DNA of 64,000 nt, from positions 62,001-126,000 of the forward strand of contig CAJTQR010000002.1 in NCBI GenBank assembly GCA_910578515.1, written 5' to 3'. This document shows positions 16,360 through 25,562 of the stretch, piece by piece; the stretch's first letter is position 1, and every line of letters begins with the position of its first letter. Source of the stretch: an uncultured Duncaniella sp. (GTDB taxonomy: Bacteria; Bacteroidota; Bacteroidia; Bacteroidales; Muribaculaceae). Made by a program: the position numbers and the translations under genes. The notes under the pieces are model-generated. The model worked only from the letters and a program-made list of their open reading frames with translations. It was not told the DNA's origin and searched no databases.

Positions 16360-16426
16360 GAGCATGTAAGGGGAGGGATGGAAACGTCGCTCCGTAGCAT
16401 GCAGAACATATAATTAACATATAATT

Positions 16427-16460
16427 AATGCCCGCAAGGTCTTCGGTCCCTGCGGGCATT
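16427..16460. terminator. Bidirectional terminator between cdd and hflX
   Basis: AATGCCCGCA (16427-16436) pairs with TGCGGGCATT (16451-16460) across a 14-base loop. It lies between convergent genes and could stop both. Confidence 0.75.
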
Positions 16461-16511
16461 GATATTGTCTGTCGTATTGATTCTTTTCAATCAAGGGGGA
16501 GAGAGCGCAGG

Positions 16512-17747
16512 TTATTCCGGAAGTTCGGGGGTGTCATCCTCGTCATATTTCTGGAACAGGAAATCATTGTATGGGAAGCGGGAGAGGTGAATCTCCTTGG
16601 CGCGCTCGTAGAGCATCTGTTTCAGTTCGTCGATGTTGGTGCCGTTCTTTGCCGAGATGAACACACAGTCGTGGGGCATACGGCTCATCCAGCTCTTTTT
16701 AAGCTCGTCGAGCGATATGTTCTCGCGGGTGCGGGGTGTGAGGTCATTCTCATCCTTCGGGGTGTAGGAGAAGGCGTCAATCTTGTTGAATACCATTATC
16801 ATCGGTTTCTCAGCCCCGTTGCACACTTCCCGCAGGGTCTTGTCGACCACCTCAATCTGCTCCTCGAAGTTGGGATGCGAGATGTCCACCACATGTACCA
16901 GAAGGTCAGCCTCGCGCACCTCGTCGAGTGTGGATTTGAATGAGTCGACCAGGTGGGTGGGGAGCTTGCGTATAAACCCGACGGTGTCGGTGAGAAGGAA
17001 GGGGAGATTGTCGATGATTACCTTGCGCACGGTGGTGTCGAGCGTGGCGAAAAGCTTGTTTTCGGCAAAGACGTCGCTCTTGCTCAGCAGATTCATGAGG
17101 GTTGATTTGCCTGCATTGGTATAGCCCACAAGCGCCACACGGGTGAGTTTGCCACGGTTCTTGCGCTGCACGGCTTTCTGCTTATCGATGGAGCGGAGCT
17201 CCTCCTTGAGGCGTGAAATCTTGTCGAGGATTATACGACGGTCGGTTTCAATCTGGGTTTCACCGGGACCACGCATACCTATACCGCCTCGCTGGCGCTC
17301 AAGGTGAGTCCACATTCGGGTAAGACGGGGGAGGAGATACTGGTACTGAGCCAGTTCCACCTGAGTTTTGGCGTTTGCTGTACGTGCGCGTTTGGCGAAT
17401 ATATCGAGAATGAGGCTTGTGCGGTCAAGAATCTTCACTTTCAGCTCACGCTCGATGTTGAGTACCTGCTTCGATGTGAGGTCGTCATCGAAAATCGCCA
17501 TTCCTATGTCGTTGTCCTCAATAAATTCGCGTATTTCGTCCAGCTTTCCTTTACCCACGAATGTGCGGGGGTTGGGGTAGTCGAGGCGCTGCAGGAATGT
17601 CTTGACGGTCTCAGCGCCGGCTGTATCGGCGAGAAATGCGAGTTCGTCAAGATATTCGTTGGCTTTAGCTTCGTTCTGCTGCTCGGTTATCAGACCTACC
17701 AGCACTGCGCGTTCGGTTATCTGTTCGTTTAATATCTGGTCAATCAT
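16512..17747 (-). CDS. hflX: Ribosome-associated GTPase HflX
   Basis: A 411-residue GTPase that binds the large ribosomal subunit and helps rescue or split stalled ribosomes. The N-terminal HflX domain (about 1-185) includes the glycine-rich RGGIGMRGPGETQIETDRR loop. The G domain has G1 GYTNAGKST near residue 208, G3 DTVGFI, and G4 NKID. The C-terminus is short and acidic (YDEDDTPELPE). The gene is monocistronic, with a promoter box about 120 bases upstream of its start and a leader carrying repeated GATTCTG/CAGATT-like words. Confidence 0.95.
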   Translation of the reverse strand: MIDQILNEQITERAVLVGLITEQQNEAKANEYLDELAFLADTAGAETVKTFLQRLDYPNPRTFVGKGKLDEIREFIEDNDIGMAIFDDDLTSKQVLNIERELKVKILDRTSLILDIFAKRARTANAKTQVELAQYQYLLPRLTRMWTHLERQRGGIGMRGPGETQIETDRRIILDKISRLKEELRSIDKQKAVQRKNRGKLTRVALVGYTNAGKSTLMNLLSKSDVFAENKLFATLDTTVRKVIIDNLPFLLTDTVGFIRKLPTHLVDSFKSTLDEVREADLLVHVVDISHPNFEEQIEVVDKTLREVCNGAEKPMIMVFNKIDAFSYTPKDENDLTPRTRENISLDELKKSWMSRMPHDCVFISAKNGTNIDELKQMLYERAKEIHLSRFPYNDFLFQKYDEDDTPELPE

Positions 17748-17867
17748 AATTGTAAAATCTCTGAATACTAACTGATTCAGACTTTGTGGAATGTCGGCTC
17801 AGAATCAGTTCATTCTCTCAAAAACAGATTCTAACCTTGAAAAATAAAGATTTTAAAATCAGTTCTA

Positions 17868-17875
17868 CAAATATA
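17868..17875 (-). promoter_or_regulatory. Promoter -7 box of hflX
   Basis: On the minus strand this reads TATATTTG, a match to TAnnTTTG, giving a leader of about 115 bases. The leader opens with GAACTGATTTTAAAATC, very like the leader of gpmI (28105 onward). Confidence 0.55.
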
Positions 17876-17878
17876 ACA

Positions 17879-17919
17879 ATTTTTGCCGGTATTTTCATGA
17901 ATAAAATACCGGCAAAAAT
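17879..17919 (-). terminator. Hairpin terminator after the WecA/TagO-like gene
   Basis: A perfect 17-base stem (17879-17895 with 17903-17919) with a 7-base loop. It lies 48 bases past the stop of the minus-strand transferase gene, directly before the hflX promoter box. Confidence 0.8.
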
Positions 17920-17967
17920 TTATGCGTTTATCATCCGTAGTGACTGTCCGCAGTGATTTGGCGCCTT

Positions 17968-19080
17968 TTAAGCTTGCTGCTCAGCAAGTTTGCGCTTTGA
18001 AATCAGATTGGAAAGCCAGATGTTGCCTACCACCCAGAGCACTATGTCAATCACCACCACGAAGTTGATGTTCATGATTGATGAGAGGAGTAGGTTGAGG
18101 ATGGTGAAAGCTGCTGACACGGAGATGATTGTAATCATTGCCACACGTGGACGGAGTCCGGCTGCAAGCAGCTTGTGGTGGATGTGGGTTTTGTCGGGGA
18201 GGAAGGGGCTGCGGTGCTGGCGTATGCGGAGCATATACACGCGCACCACGTCAAAGCTCGGAATGATGAGCGGGGAGAAGGCGAGTACCACGGGATTGAA
18301 CGACAGCTCGCCGGGGTCGGCAGTGAAGAGCTTGATGCCGAGGATACAGAGAATCAATCCGATGGTAAGTGAACCGGTGTCGCCCATGAAGATTTTGCTA
18401 TGCTTCTGCACGTTGCCGAACACGTTGTAGTAGAAGAACGGGCATAGCACACCGAGAGCGGCAAACGAGATGGCTGATAATGCGTATTCGCCAAGGATGA
18501 AGAATGATATGCCGAATATTATCACCGCTATGGAACTGAGTCCTGATGCGAGTCCGTCAATCCCGTCGATGAGGTTTATGGCGTTAATCAGGAATACAAT
18601 CACTATTGCAGTGAAGGGGTAGCCGATGGCTGGGTGCAGCCCCCAGATGCCGAATATGCCGCCCAATGAGTCAAACCATGCGCCGCCGCAGATAAGGAGG
18701 ACCGCACAGGCTATCTGTACCACGAATTTAGCGCGGTATTTGATACCGATAAGGTCGTCGGCTATACCGATAAGGTAGAGCATCATCATGGAGCAGAATG
18801 TGGCGATGAGGAGCAGGCAGTCGTGGGTGAGGGCAGTGCCGAAATCGGAGTATCCCATCATCATGTTGGCTCCCAGCACTAATGCGAGCGACAGCATTAT
18901 CACAGGTTCAAATGCCAGACCGCCGAGACGCGGTATGGAACCTTTATGGATTTTTCGTTCGTCTACTTCGTCAAACAGGTTTTTCCTGTAGGCAATCAGC
19001 AGAATTTGAGGAATCAATACACCCGCCAGCAATACGCAAAGCGAAAAAATGATAAGCAGGTTAACAGACCAGTAAGCCAT
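17968..19080 (-). CDS. Undecaprenyl-phosphate glycosyl-1-phosphate transferase (WecA/TagO-like)
   Basis: A 370-residue integral membrane enzyme of the MraY/WecA superfamily, which transfers a sugar-1-phosphate (usually GlcNAc-1-P) to undecaprenyl phosphate to start surface polysaccharide synthesis. About ten hydrophobic helices are visible. Superfamily signatures are the first loop VDERKIHKGSIPRLGG, the aspartate motif GIADDLIG, NAINLIDGIDGLASG, GDTGSLTIG, and the HIHH loop with DKTHIHHKLLAAGLRPR. The latter points to the WecA/TagO branch and away from MraY. It stands alone with a good promoter (19245-19276) and a long leader. Confidence 0.9.
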   Translation of the reverse strand: MAYWSVNLLIIFSLCVLLAGVLIPQILLIAYRKNLFDEVDERKIHKGSIPRLGGLAFEPVIMLSLALVLGANMMMGYSDFGTALTHDCLLLIATFCSMMMLYLIGIADDLIGIKYRAKFVVQIACAVLLICGGAWFDSLGGIFGIWGLHPAIGYPFTAIVIVFLINAINLIDGIDGLASGLSSIAVIIFGISFFILGEYALSAISFAALGVLCPFFYYNVFGNVQKHSKIFMGDTGSLTIGLILCILGIKLFTADPGELSFNPVVLAFSPLIIPSFDVVRVYMLRIRQHRSPFLPDKTHIHHKLLAAGLRPRVAMITIISVSAAFTILNLLLSSIMNINFVVVIDIVLWVVGNIWLSNLISKRKLAEQQA

Positions 19081-19244
19081 GGAAAAAAATATTCTAAATG
19101 TGATGCTTGTGTGTCAGCAAAATAAACGTAATAGAATTGAAATAAAAAAATTGTGCGATAGCACTAAATAGTGTGATGGATAGTCCGACCTGAGAAGAGC
19201 AGAAAAAGGTAATCAGTATTATCCATGTAGGGGCATTTCGACTG

Positions 19245-19276
19245 CAAAGATAGCAGATATTTGCTAAAAAACCAAA
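19245..19276 (-). promoter_or_regulatory. Promoter of the WecA/TagO-like gene, both boxes
   Basis: On the minus strand TTTG (19273-19276) is followed by 20 bases and TATCTTTG (19245-19252), the full Bacteroidetes promoter form. The leader to the ATG at 19080 is about 155 bases. The 350-base interval 19081-19431 otherwise holds only this leader and the divergent promoter box at 19391. Confidence 0.75.
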
Positions 19277-19390
19277 ATAACTATTAAAAATAATCCTCCC
19301 CGATTTGTGTTAAGGATTGTTGAGGCTTTTTGAGGGAATTATTATTACCATGCATTGACATTATCGCACTTTTTAGGGTGATTGTGTATG

Positions 19391-19398
19391 TAACTTTG
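19391..19398 (+). promoter_or_regulatory. Promoter -7 box of the basic-tail protein gene
   Basis: TAACTTTG, 33 bases before ATG 19432. It is an exact TAnnTTTG match and supports 19432 over earlier in-frame starts, which lie upstream of it. Confidence 0.65.
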
Positions 19399-19431
19399 CA
19401 GAGTATTAATAATCATAATAAATATACTGCT

Positions 19432-19971
19432 ATGAAAACGATTGACACTATCAAACGAAAAGATAATAAGAATCTGAGAAAATGTTTTGTATCCGTCAGG
19501 GCATACAATGATTTCTCATCGCGTATCCGGTCTGTTCTGGGAGCTGATGCAGAGGCGTGCGGGCAGGCGATGCAGCTGCTTGATGCGAGTGTTGGCTATG
19601 ACGCCGGGACAATTGAAATGGAGAATTGCTCCATGAAAGCTCAGATTGCATTCTCAATGATAAAACCTGAAATAGATAAGGCAATCAAACGCTCACGGGC
19701 AGCACGCGAACGAGCTGCCAGGAGAAAAAGCAGTGCAGCCGTAGAACCCATCAAGGCTGACTCTGTCATGGAAATCCCTGAAAAGGTCCCTGCCGTGTGC
19801 GGCAGGGTGGAGGAACCTTCAGCCGAAGAAGTAGCGGAATCGGAATCGGAAACCGCTATCCCTCTGTCGCGTCGTGCACGTCGTAAATCGAAGTGGCGCG
19901 AGTTTCGCCAGCGTCAGAAAGCTGCCAAGAGAGCAATACGTGAGCAACGTGAAAAACAACAGTCAAAATAG
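19432..19971 (+). CDS. Hypothetical protein with highly basic tail
   Basis: A 179-residue cytoplasmic protein with no recognised domain. The N-terminal part (about 1-85) looks helical and may be a small folded domain (SVRAYNDFSSRIRSVLGADAEACGQAM...). Next come a basic segment RSRAARERAARRK, an acidic linker and a strongly basic end (RRARRKSKWREFRQRQKAAKRAIREQREKQ). The charge pattern suggests nucleic-acid or ribosome binding, but that is a guess. The start at 19432 is set by the promoter box just upstream. It runs toward the acyltransferase gene with only 32 bases between the stop codons and no clear terminator. Confidence 0.7.
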   Translation: MKTIDTIKRKDNKNLRKCFVSVRAYNDFSSRIRSVLGADAEACGQAMQLLDASVGYDAGTIEMENCSMKAQIAFSMIKPEIDKAIKRSRAARERAARRKSSAAVEPIKADSVMEIPEKVPAVCGRVEEPSAEEVAESESETAIPLSRRARRKSKWREFRQRQKAAKRAIREQREKQQSK

Positions 19972-20003
19972 CGCTACCTCCCCAAATATTTATATGAACT
20001 CCT

Positions 20004-21044
20004 CTATGCTATTTTCTTTGAAATCAGATTCCAAAGCCATTTGCGAGGTTGGTCAAAGATAATACACGCGATATATACTGTTATCAGGAATATGAAAATC
20101 AATGCCAGGCATTTAATCCCTGAGGTGGAAGTGTAGATTCGAAGGATGCAGTTCTGGAAAAATGGAAGAGTATTGGAATTTAAGTGTAAGAGATATACGG
20201 CAAATGAGGATTTCGCCACAAAGTTGATATATCTGTTAGGTTTGATATGGAGTCCGTTGAAAAATAAAAGAAGCCCTAATGCGCCGGTTATGACCAATGG
20301 ACTGCTATAGGCATAGATGTCTTTCGGAATTCCATTGGTGATGCAGACATAATATCCCACAGTACATCCTATCACCGAGATGATGTAAATCCATATTCCA
20401 TACTTGTTGATTCTTATTCCGTCTGAAGTATAAATTCTGATATATCGGGCAAGCAGATATAGCCCTATAAATGAGATTGTGGAATACCCGGACAAGAAGA
20501 ATCGTCCGCTGCTACCTGAGCCTCCCCAGAATGTCTGAAGTATGAAGAAAGATACCAGCATTACTTTGAATTGTTGTTTTGTGGACTTTTCTGCAAAGGC
20601 ATTAAGGGTCGGAGATAATATGTATAATCCCGCATAGGCACAGATGAACCAACTGCGTGTCGTCATGCACAGGCATTCCTTGACACCGTTGAATGACAGG
20701 GTAGACCATCCCATGAGCATAGACACAGCATAAAGCGATATGAGCAGAAAGAAACATTGGAATAAAAAGTTGCAGAAACCTTTTACCGATGGTCGTATTC
20801 CAAACCATCCTGATATGAGGATGAATACGTTTACGCAAACAATAGAGATTGATTGGAAAAATGCTTTTGTGAAGCTCGATACAGGTGATGTGGCGAAATC
20901 GTTGATGTTTGGTGCTCCGGTCGTGAAAAATGTCGCATGGACAATAAGCACAAGTAACATTGCGAAGATTCGCAATAATTCTATATTAGATTGCCTTGGT
21001 CCTGTTGTGATTGATGAAATTTCCGTTTTGTAGGTTTCGGTCAT
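20004..21044 (-). CDS. Acyltransferase family 3 membrane protein
   Basis: A 346-residue multi-pass membrane protein of the acyltransferase-3 family (as in OafA and NodX), which typically acetylates or acylates surface sugars. The N-terminal motif is recognisable (SNIELLRIFAMLLVLIVHATFF, with the family histidine). About ten helices follow, including ILISGWFGIRPSVKGF and SFAVYLLHLNSNTLPFF. It is AT-rich relative to its neighbours and not linked to a polysaccharide cluster here, although the WecA/TagO-like gene is 2 kb away. The acceptor cannot be inferred. Confidence 0.88.
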   Translation of the reverse strand: MTETYKTEISSITTGPRQSNIELLRIFAMLLVLIVHATFFTTGAPNINDFATSPVSSFTKAFFQSISIVCVNVFILISGWFGIRPSVKGFCNFLFQCFFLLISLYAVSMLMGWSTLSFNGVKECLCMTTRSWFICAYAGLYILSPTLNAFAEKSTKQQFKVMLVSFFILQTFWGGSGSSGRFFLSGYSTISFIGLYLLARYIRIYTSDGIRINKYGIWIYIISVIGCTVGYYVCITNGIPKDIYAYSSPLVITGALGLLLFFNGLHIKPNRYINFVAKSSFAVYLLHLNSNTLPFFQNCILRIYTSTSGIKCLALIFIFLITVYIACIIFDQPRKWLWNLISKKIA

Positions 21045-21449
21045 AAGTGATGGGGTTGATTTCAGCAGGAGAAGTCCAAGCTCCTTCGACTATTGGGTAA
21101 ATGGTTTTTAAGTAAGGCGTTATGTGTATTTTGACAAACGATGCATAACAGATTATGCTGCAAATATACTCAAACATTTTTAAAATACGGGCATTCACAA
21201 CGATAGATTTTCGTGTTTTCAGGTGATAGTTTTTCATGGTGAGTCAGGAAATGAAATGATGTTTTGTGAATTGTCGGAATTCAAGCCATTTTAATAGATT
21301 TTTATCGCCTTTATGCGGATAAATGTGATAACTTGATTGGCTTTTAAGATATATTAACCAAAAAACAGTGCAAGTACGGTGGTAAAGAAATATATTTGTG
21401 AAATTTATTTCTAACGACCTATGAATTAATAAACCAACAAATATAGAGT
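21045..21449. other. Divergent intergenic region
   Basis: This 405-base AT-rich interval separates the acyltransferase and lipoprotein genes. It holds a minus-strand box TATATTTG (21161-21168) for the acyltransferase, giving a leader of about 110 bases, and a plus-strand box TATATTTG (21391-21398) for the lipoprotein. Short open frames inside it show no protein-like pattern. Confidence 0.5.
21391..21398 (+). promoter_or_regulatory. Promoter -7 box of the 21450 lipoprotein gene
   Basis: TATATTTG, an exact TAnnTTTG match, 51 bases before the ATG. Confidence 0.5.
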
Positions 21450-21995
21450 ATGAATTATTTAAAATTATTGCCACTGATTTTACTTCTCTGTTCGTGTTCA
21501 GATTCGGATGATGGGTCATTTGATAATTTTACAGCTGATTATGAAGTCTATTTCCACCTTGATGTCGTTGATGAGCAGGGAAATAGTCTGTTGGACTCAA
21601 ATAATCCAGATAATATACTTGAACAGGGTGTAACCATGACTTACAATGGAGTGGAGTATCCTCTGGTCAGTGAAGAGGAAGCGATGCGTGGTGACAAGAT
21701 ACATTGCCCGTATCCGCAATCACGCCTTATGATTCCTTTCATATATGGCATATATTATGACACGGAACGGGATAAAATGTACGTAGGCGATTTTTGGGCA
21801 GGCACTTCCATAAAAGAGGAGTTTACTATATCGTGGGGCGATGGCACACCGGATGATAAATTTGAGTTCCGCAGCGATTTGTTCCGCCCGAAGAATAAAA
21901 AACCGTATTATAAGCTGACGGTGTGGATGAATGGAAAGAAGAGCAGATTTGACTCCACAATCGCTGAGTTCAAGATAGTCCGGTCTGTAAAATAA
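21450..21995 (+). CDS. Putative lipoprotein of unknown function
   Basis: A 181-residue protein with a short lipoprotein signal ending LLCSC (Cys about 15) followed by an aspartate/serine-rich linker (SDSDDGSFD) of the kind that directs Bacteroidales lipoproteins outward. The body looks like a single beta-rich domain (ADYEVYFHLDVVDEQGNSLLD ... VTMTYNGVEYPLVSEEEAMRG ... FTISWGDGTPDDKFEFRSDLF), possibly an immunoglobulin-like or PKD-like fold given the SWGDGTPD element. It is monocistronic, with its own promoter box and a strong terminator. No homologue family is named with confidence. Confidence 0.75.
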   Translation: MNYLKLLPLILLLCSCSDSDDGSFDNFTADYEVYFHLDVVDEQGNSLLDSNNPDNILEQGVTMTYNGVEYPLVSEEEAMRGDKIHCPYPQSRLMIPFIYGIYYDTERDKMYVGDFWAGTSIKEEFTISWGDGTPDDKFEFRSDLFRPKNKKPYYKLTVWMNGKKSRFDSTIAEFKIVRSVK

Positions 21996-22027
21996 TGACG
22001 GTTGATTGACCGCGAAACGCATATATG

Positions 22028-22075
22028 CCAACAAATTGGGCGAAAGTCATCTGTGACTTTCGCCCAATTTGTTGG
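22028..22075. terminator. Long bidirectional hairpin terminator
   Basis: A perfect 22-base stem, 22028-22049 with 22054-22075, closed by the tetraloop TCTG and followed on the plus strand by TTATTATTTTTT. It lies between the convergent lipoprotein and POT transporter genes. Confidence 0.85.
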
Positions 22076-22119
22076 TTATTATTTTTTCTGCCGAATTTTT
22101 ATGGAGAAGAAGCAATGTG

Positions 22120-23922
22120 TCAGATAGCGTCGGTCTCTACGTTTTCGAGCTCGTCAGTTTTGGCTGCGGGTGCAGGCTCGTCGGATGTGGCGGCTTCGAG
22201 TTTCTTCATGATAGAGAATATGAAGGCTGCCGAAATGAGACAGATGACGATGAGTATACCCCAGATTGCTGCCACAGATATCTTTCCCCAAAGGAGCATG
22301 GGGATGGATACGAGGTAGTTGCCGATGGCCGTGGCTGCGAACCATCCACCCATCATTGAGCCTTTGAGTTTGGGAGGTGCCACCTTGCTCACAAATGAGA
22401 TGCCCATAGGTGAGAGAAGAAGTTCGGCGAAGGTGAGGAGCAGATATGTTGAGATGAGCCAATCGGGAGAGACAGACCCGTTTGTACCCACGAGGTTAAG
22501 CGATGCCACAACCATTAGGCAGTAGGCTGCCGCTGCCATGACCATACCGTAGCCAATCTTGCGTGGTGCGGAAGGCTCTTTTCCTTTCTTGCCAAGCCAT
22601 GCGAAGAGAGCCATTGAGAAGGGGGTCAGCGCCACGACATAGAAGGGGTTGAACTGCTGATAGATGGCGGGGTCCACGCCTTCGACGGTAGCAGGGGTGA
22701 TGGAGTAAATGTGCCATACGATGCCGATGATTGCTACGAGAAGCGCACCGCAAATCACGCGGGTCTTGGAGGCTGAGCTCTGGATAAATCCGAAAAGGGC
22801 ATAGACTCCGGCAGCAATTGCCACGAGCGCCCAGATGTTGAAGCCTATACGGGTCCAGCCGGTGGCTACGGATGATGTGCAGCTCTTGGCAAATTCAGTG
22901 AGTGCCTGACCGTTCTGGTGGAACACCATCCAGAAGAAAATTACCACAGCAAACACCAGGAGGAGTGCCACCACACGCTGTTTGGTCTGCTCGGGGGTGA
23001 GTTCCTTTACGTTTTGGTCAGCAGCTTTTTTGCCTGAAGCATCCTTCTTGTCAGTTATGATGTGGGCATAGGTGCGGCGACCGAGTATGTAGATGAGGAA
23101 ACTTACTATGAGCGAGCCGCATGCAAGCATGAATGCATAAGAGCAGCCGGTGGAGAAAGTGGTGATGTACTCGCCGGCAAATGAGGTGAGCGAGTCGAAC
23201 GATACGTTGCACGAGTTGGCGAAATTGGTGAGGTATTGAGTGAGGAATGCGCTAAGGTCGCCCCCTGCCGCCATGCCGTTTTCAGAGGCAAACTCGGTCA
23301 TGGCCTTGAGTTTTTCGGGGTCGGTGGGCATGTTTGTGAAGCTGTCGGTGTCAATGCACCAGTTGCACACGGTGGCAGCCATTGAATTGTCGGTAAGGAA
23401 GCCGGCGTTGGAGAGAGCGATATTCTTGAGTCCTACGGCAGCCTGCGGGGCAAACATTGAGCCGAGGTTGATTGCCATATAGAAGAGCGAGAATGCCGCA
23501 TCACGGCGGTCGCCATAACGGGAGTTGTTATAGAGGTCGCCCACCATCACCTGGAGATTACCTTTGAACAGACCGGTACCGACCGATATTAGCAGGAGGG
23601 CGGCAAAGAGTATCATCATTGATGTGTTGGAACGCACAGGGGTGGGTGCCGACATGAGGGCATAGCCTACAAACATCACGGCGATACCGGTCACGACGCA
23701 CTTCGAGAAGCTCCATTTGTCGGCGAGCCAACCGCCCACGAGAGGCATGAAGTAGACTAACGCGAGGAAAATCGAGAAAATCTGTCCGGTCCAAGTGGCG
23801 TCAAAGCCGAATTTAGCCTGGAGATAGAACAGGAATATGGCGAGCATGGTGTAGTAGCCGAAGCGTTCGCCGGTGTTGGCGAGCGCAAGCACATACAGAC
23901 CCGCCGGTTGATTCTTGAACAT
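22120..23922 (-). CDS. POT family proton-coupled peptide transporter (paralogue 1)
   Basis: A 600-residue major-facilitator transporter of the proton-dependent oligopeptide (PTR2/POT) family, importing di- and tripeptides. It starts MFKNQPAGLYVLALANTGERFGYYTML, containing the family motif GERFGYY; ATG 23922 is chosen because the paralogue downstream begins at the same place, and the longer frame would run through a hairpin. The family motif for the second region is seen as GTGLFKGNLQVMVGDLY. A long extramembrane insertion (about 190-275) lies between helices 6 and 7, and a tail rich in Glu/Ala/Pro ends the protein. It lies 117 bases after its paralogue, with a hairpin between. Confidence 0.93.
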   Translation of the reverse strand: MFKNQPAGLYVLALANTGERFGYYTMLAIFLFYLQAKFGFDATWTGQIFSIFLALVYFMPLVGGWLADKWSFSKCVVTGIAVMFVGYALMSAPTPVRSNTSMMILFAALLLISVGTGLFKGNLQVMVGDLYNNSRYGDRRDAAFSLFYMAINLGSMFAPQAAVGLKNIALSNAGFLTDNSMAATVCNWCIDTDSFTNMPTDPEKLKAMTEFASENGMAAGGDLSAFLTQYLTNFANSCNVSFDSLTSFAGEYITTFSTGCSYAFMLACGSLIVSFLIYILGRRTYAHIITDKKDASGKKAADQNVKELTPEQTKQRVVALLLVFAVVIFFWMVFHQNGQALTEFAKSCTSSVATGWTRIGFNIWALVAIAAGVYALFGFIQSSASKTRVICGALLVAIIGIVWHIYSITPATVEGVDPAIYQQFNPFYVVALTPFSMALFAWLGKKGKEPSAPRKIGYGMVMAAAAYCLMVVASLNLVGTNGSVSPDWLISTYLLLTFAELLLSPMGISFVSKVAPPKLKGSMMGGWFAATAIGNYLVSIPMLLWGKISVAAIWGILIVICLISAAFIFSIMKKLEAATSDEPAPAAKTDELENVETDAI

Positions 23923-23959
23923 ATTGTCTTGGGGATTAAGGGTGTCTATTTTTACACAT

Positions 23960-23993
23960 ATATGCGGATGGGTTGATGGACCCATCCGCATAT
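23960..23993 (-). terminator. Hairpin between the two POT genes
   Basis: ATATGCGGATGGG (23960-23972) pairs perfectly with CCCATCCGCATAT (23981-23993) over an 8-base loop. It lies 46 bases past the stop of the upstream POT gene on the minus strand and may end or attenuate its transcript. Confidence 0.75.
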
Positions 23994-24038
23994 TTCGGGA
24001 TGATATTTCTTAAACAGCCGTTTGATGTCCGGGCAGCA

Positions 24039-25562
24039 TTATTTTGTAACTCTTTCGAGCCAGTTGACCATGCCGAACATTATGACCATTGATATGATAC
24101 AAACGGTGAGGAATACGGTCCATGCCACCCATATCGGATAAGCATTGTAGATGAGCGGACCAATCCACAGCAGAAGGTTACCAACGGCGGTGGCACCAAG
24201 CCAGAGACCCTGGCAGAGACCCTGCAGATGCTTCGGGGCTACTTTTGATACGAATGATAGACCAAGGGGCGAGATGAAAAGCTCGGCTACGGTAAGGAAG
24301 AGATATAGCACGAAAAGTACCCAGGGACCGGTCTTCATTGTCTCGGCTACCGCAGGAGCGAGTGATTTAAATTCAACAGCCGAGGGATAACCCTTGAGGG
24401 TGGAGAAGATGGCGAGGAAGAGATATGCCAGACCGGCCAGCCCCATACCGATTGCAATCTTGCGCGGAGTGGAGATTTCCTTGCCTCTGCGTGAGAGAGC
24501 GGAGAATACCCACATCACCACCGGGGTGAGCACAATCACGTAGAAGGGGTTGAGTGCCTGCCATATTTCAGGTTGTACGGAGTCGGTCTTCACGAAGTCG
24601 CGTGCAAAGAGAGAGAGAGAGGTGCCGTTCTGGTGGAATGAGAACCAGAAGAATATGGCGATGCCGAGCACTGCGAAAAGAGCATACATGCGCTGCTTGA
24701 TTTCTTTAGCCATCTGGCGTTTTTCCTCTTCGGTGTAACCGGTAGTCTCAACCTTCTCCTTCTGAGCGGGAGAGGGGAGCTGATTCTTGGTGAAGAAGAA
24801 TATAGCGAGCGATATGAGCATCGCTGTCACTGAGGCGATGAATGAATAGTGGATACCGGTATTGAACACGTCGAGATACTGGGTGCAGAATGCCGAGACA
24901 TTGGCTGCAGCGTCACCGCCAACCTCAGTGATGAGCGCATAGAGGTTGTTGAGGTTCTGGGTGTCCATGCTGTCGGTGAGGCTCAGGTATTCGTGGCAGA
25001 GAGCAGGGAGTGAGGCGTTGTAGCTCAGACCGTTTTCTCCAAGCCACCAGCTTCGTAGCATAGGAGCCACGAAGGGAGCGATGAGACCGCCGATGTTTAT
25101 GAACACATAGAAAATCTGGAATCCGGAGTCGCGCTGCGATGCGTATTTGGGATTATCATAAAGCTGTCCGACTATAGCCTGAAGATTACCCTTGAAAAGA
25201 CCGTTGCCGAAAGCAATCAGGAATAGGGCTCCACAGGTGAGAGTCAGTAACCAAGTCTGATTCTCAGCAGTGGCGAAAATAGGGAATGATAAGAGAATGT
25301 AGCCAGCGGTCATGATGAAAAGACCGGTGATGATGGTGCCTTTGTAGTTGCGTGTCTTATCGGCAATCAAACCGCCGACGAGGCTCAGCACATAGATTCC
25401 GGCATAGAAGCAAGAATAAATGATGGCACTTGTTTCTTCTTTAAGTCCGAATTTTGAACAAAGGAAAAGCACGAGCACGGCATTCATGATGTAGTAGCCA
25501 AAACGCTCTCCCATGTTGCTCAAGGCTGCTGGAATCAGCCCTTTGGGTTGGTTCTTGAACAT
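24039..25562 (-). CDS. POT family proton-coupled peptide transporter (paralogue 2)
   Basis: A 507-residue transporter, close in plan to the neighbour at 22120. It has MFKNQPKGLIPAALSNMGERFGYYIMN at the N-terminus, GNGLFKGNLQAIVGQLY in the conserved region, a shorter insertion around 190-230, and shared C-terminal helices (LTVAELFISPLGLSFVSKVAPKHLQG). It lacks the long tail of paralogue 1. The tandem arrangement and shared first residues point to a gene duplication; the differing insertion loops suggest different peptide preferences or contacts. It is divergent from the GT32 gene. Confidence 0.93.
   Translation of the reverse strand: MFKNQPKGLIPAALSNMGERFGYYIMNAVLVLFLCSKFGLKEETSAIIYSCFYAGIYVLSLVGGLIADKTRNYKGTIITGLFIMTAGYILLSFPIFATAENQTWLLTLTCGALFLIAFGNGLFKGNLQAIVGQLYDNPKYASQRDSGFQIFYVFINIGGLIAPFVAPMLRSWWLGENGLSYNASLPALCHEYLSLTDSMDTQNLNNLYALITEVGGDAAANVSAFCTQYLDVFNTGIHYSFIASVTAMLISLAIFFFTKNQLPSPAQKEKVETTGYTEEEKRQMAKEIKQRMYALFAVLGIAIFFWFSFHQNGTSLSLFARDFVKTDSVQPEIWQALNPFYVIVLTPVVMWVFSALSRRGKEISTPRKIAIGMGLAGLAYLFLAIFSTLKGYPSAVEFKSLAPAVAETMKTGPWVLFVLYLFLTVAELFISPLGLSFVSKVAPKHLQGLCQGLWLGATAVGNLLLWIGPLIYNAYPIWVAWTVFLTVCIISMVIMFGMVNWLERVTK

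Noticed and set aside
20986..21237. Minus-strand frame overlapping the acyltransferase start and its leader
   Set aside because: It conflicts with the promoter box and the well-supported acyltransferase start and shows no protein pattern.
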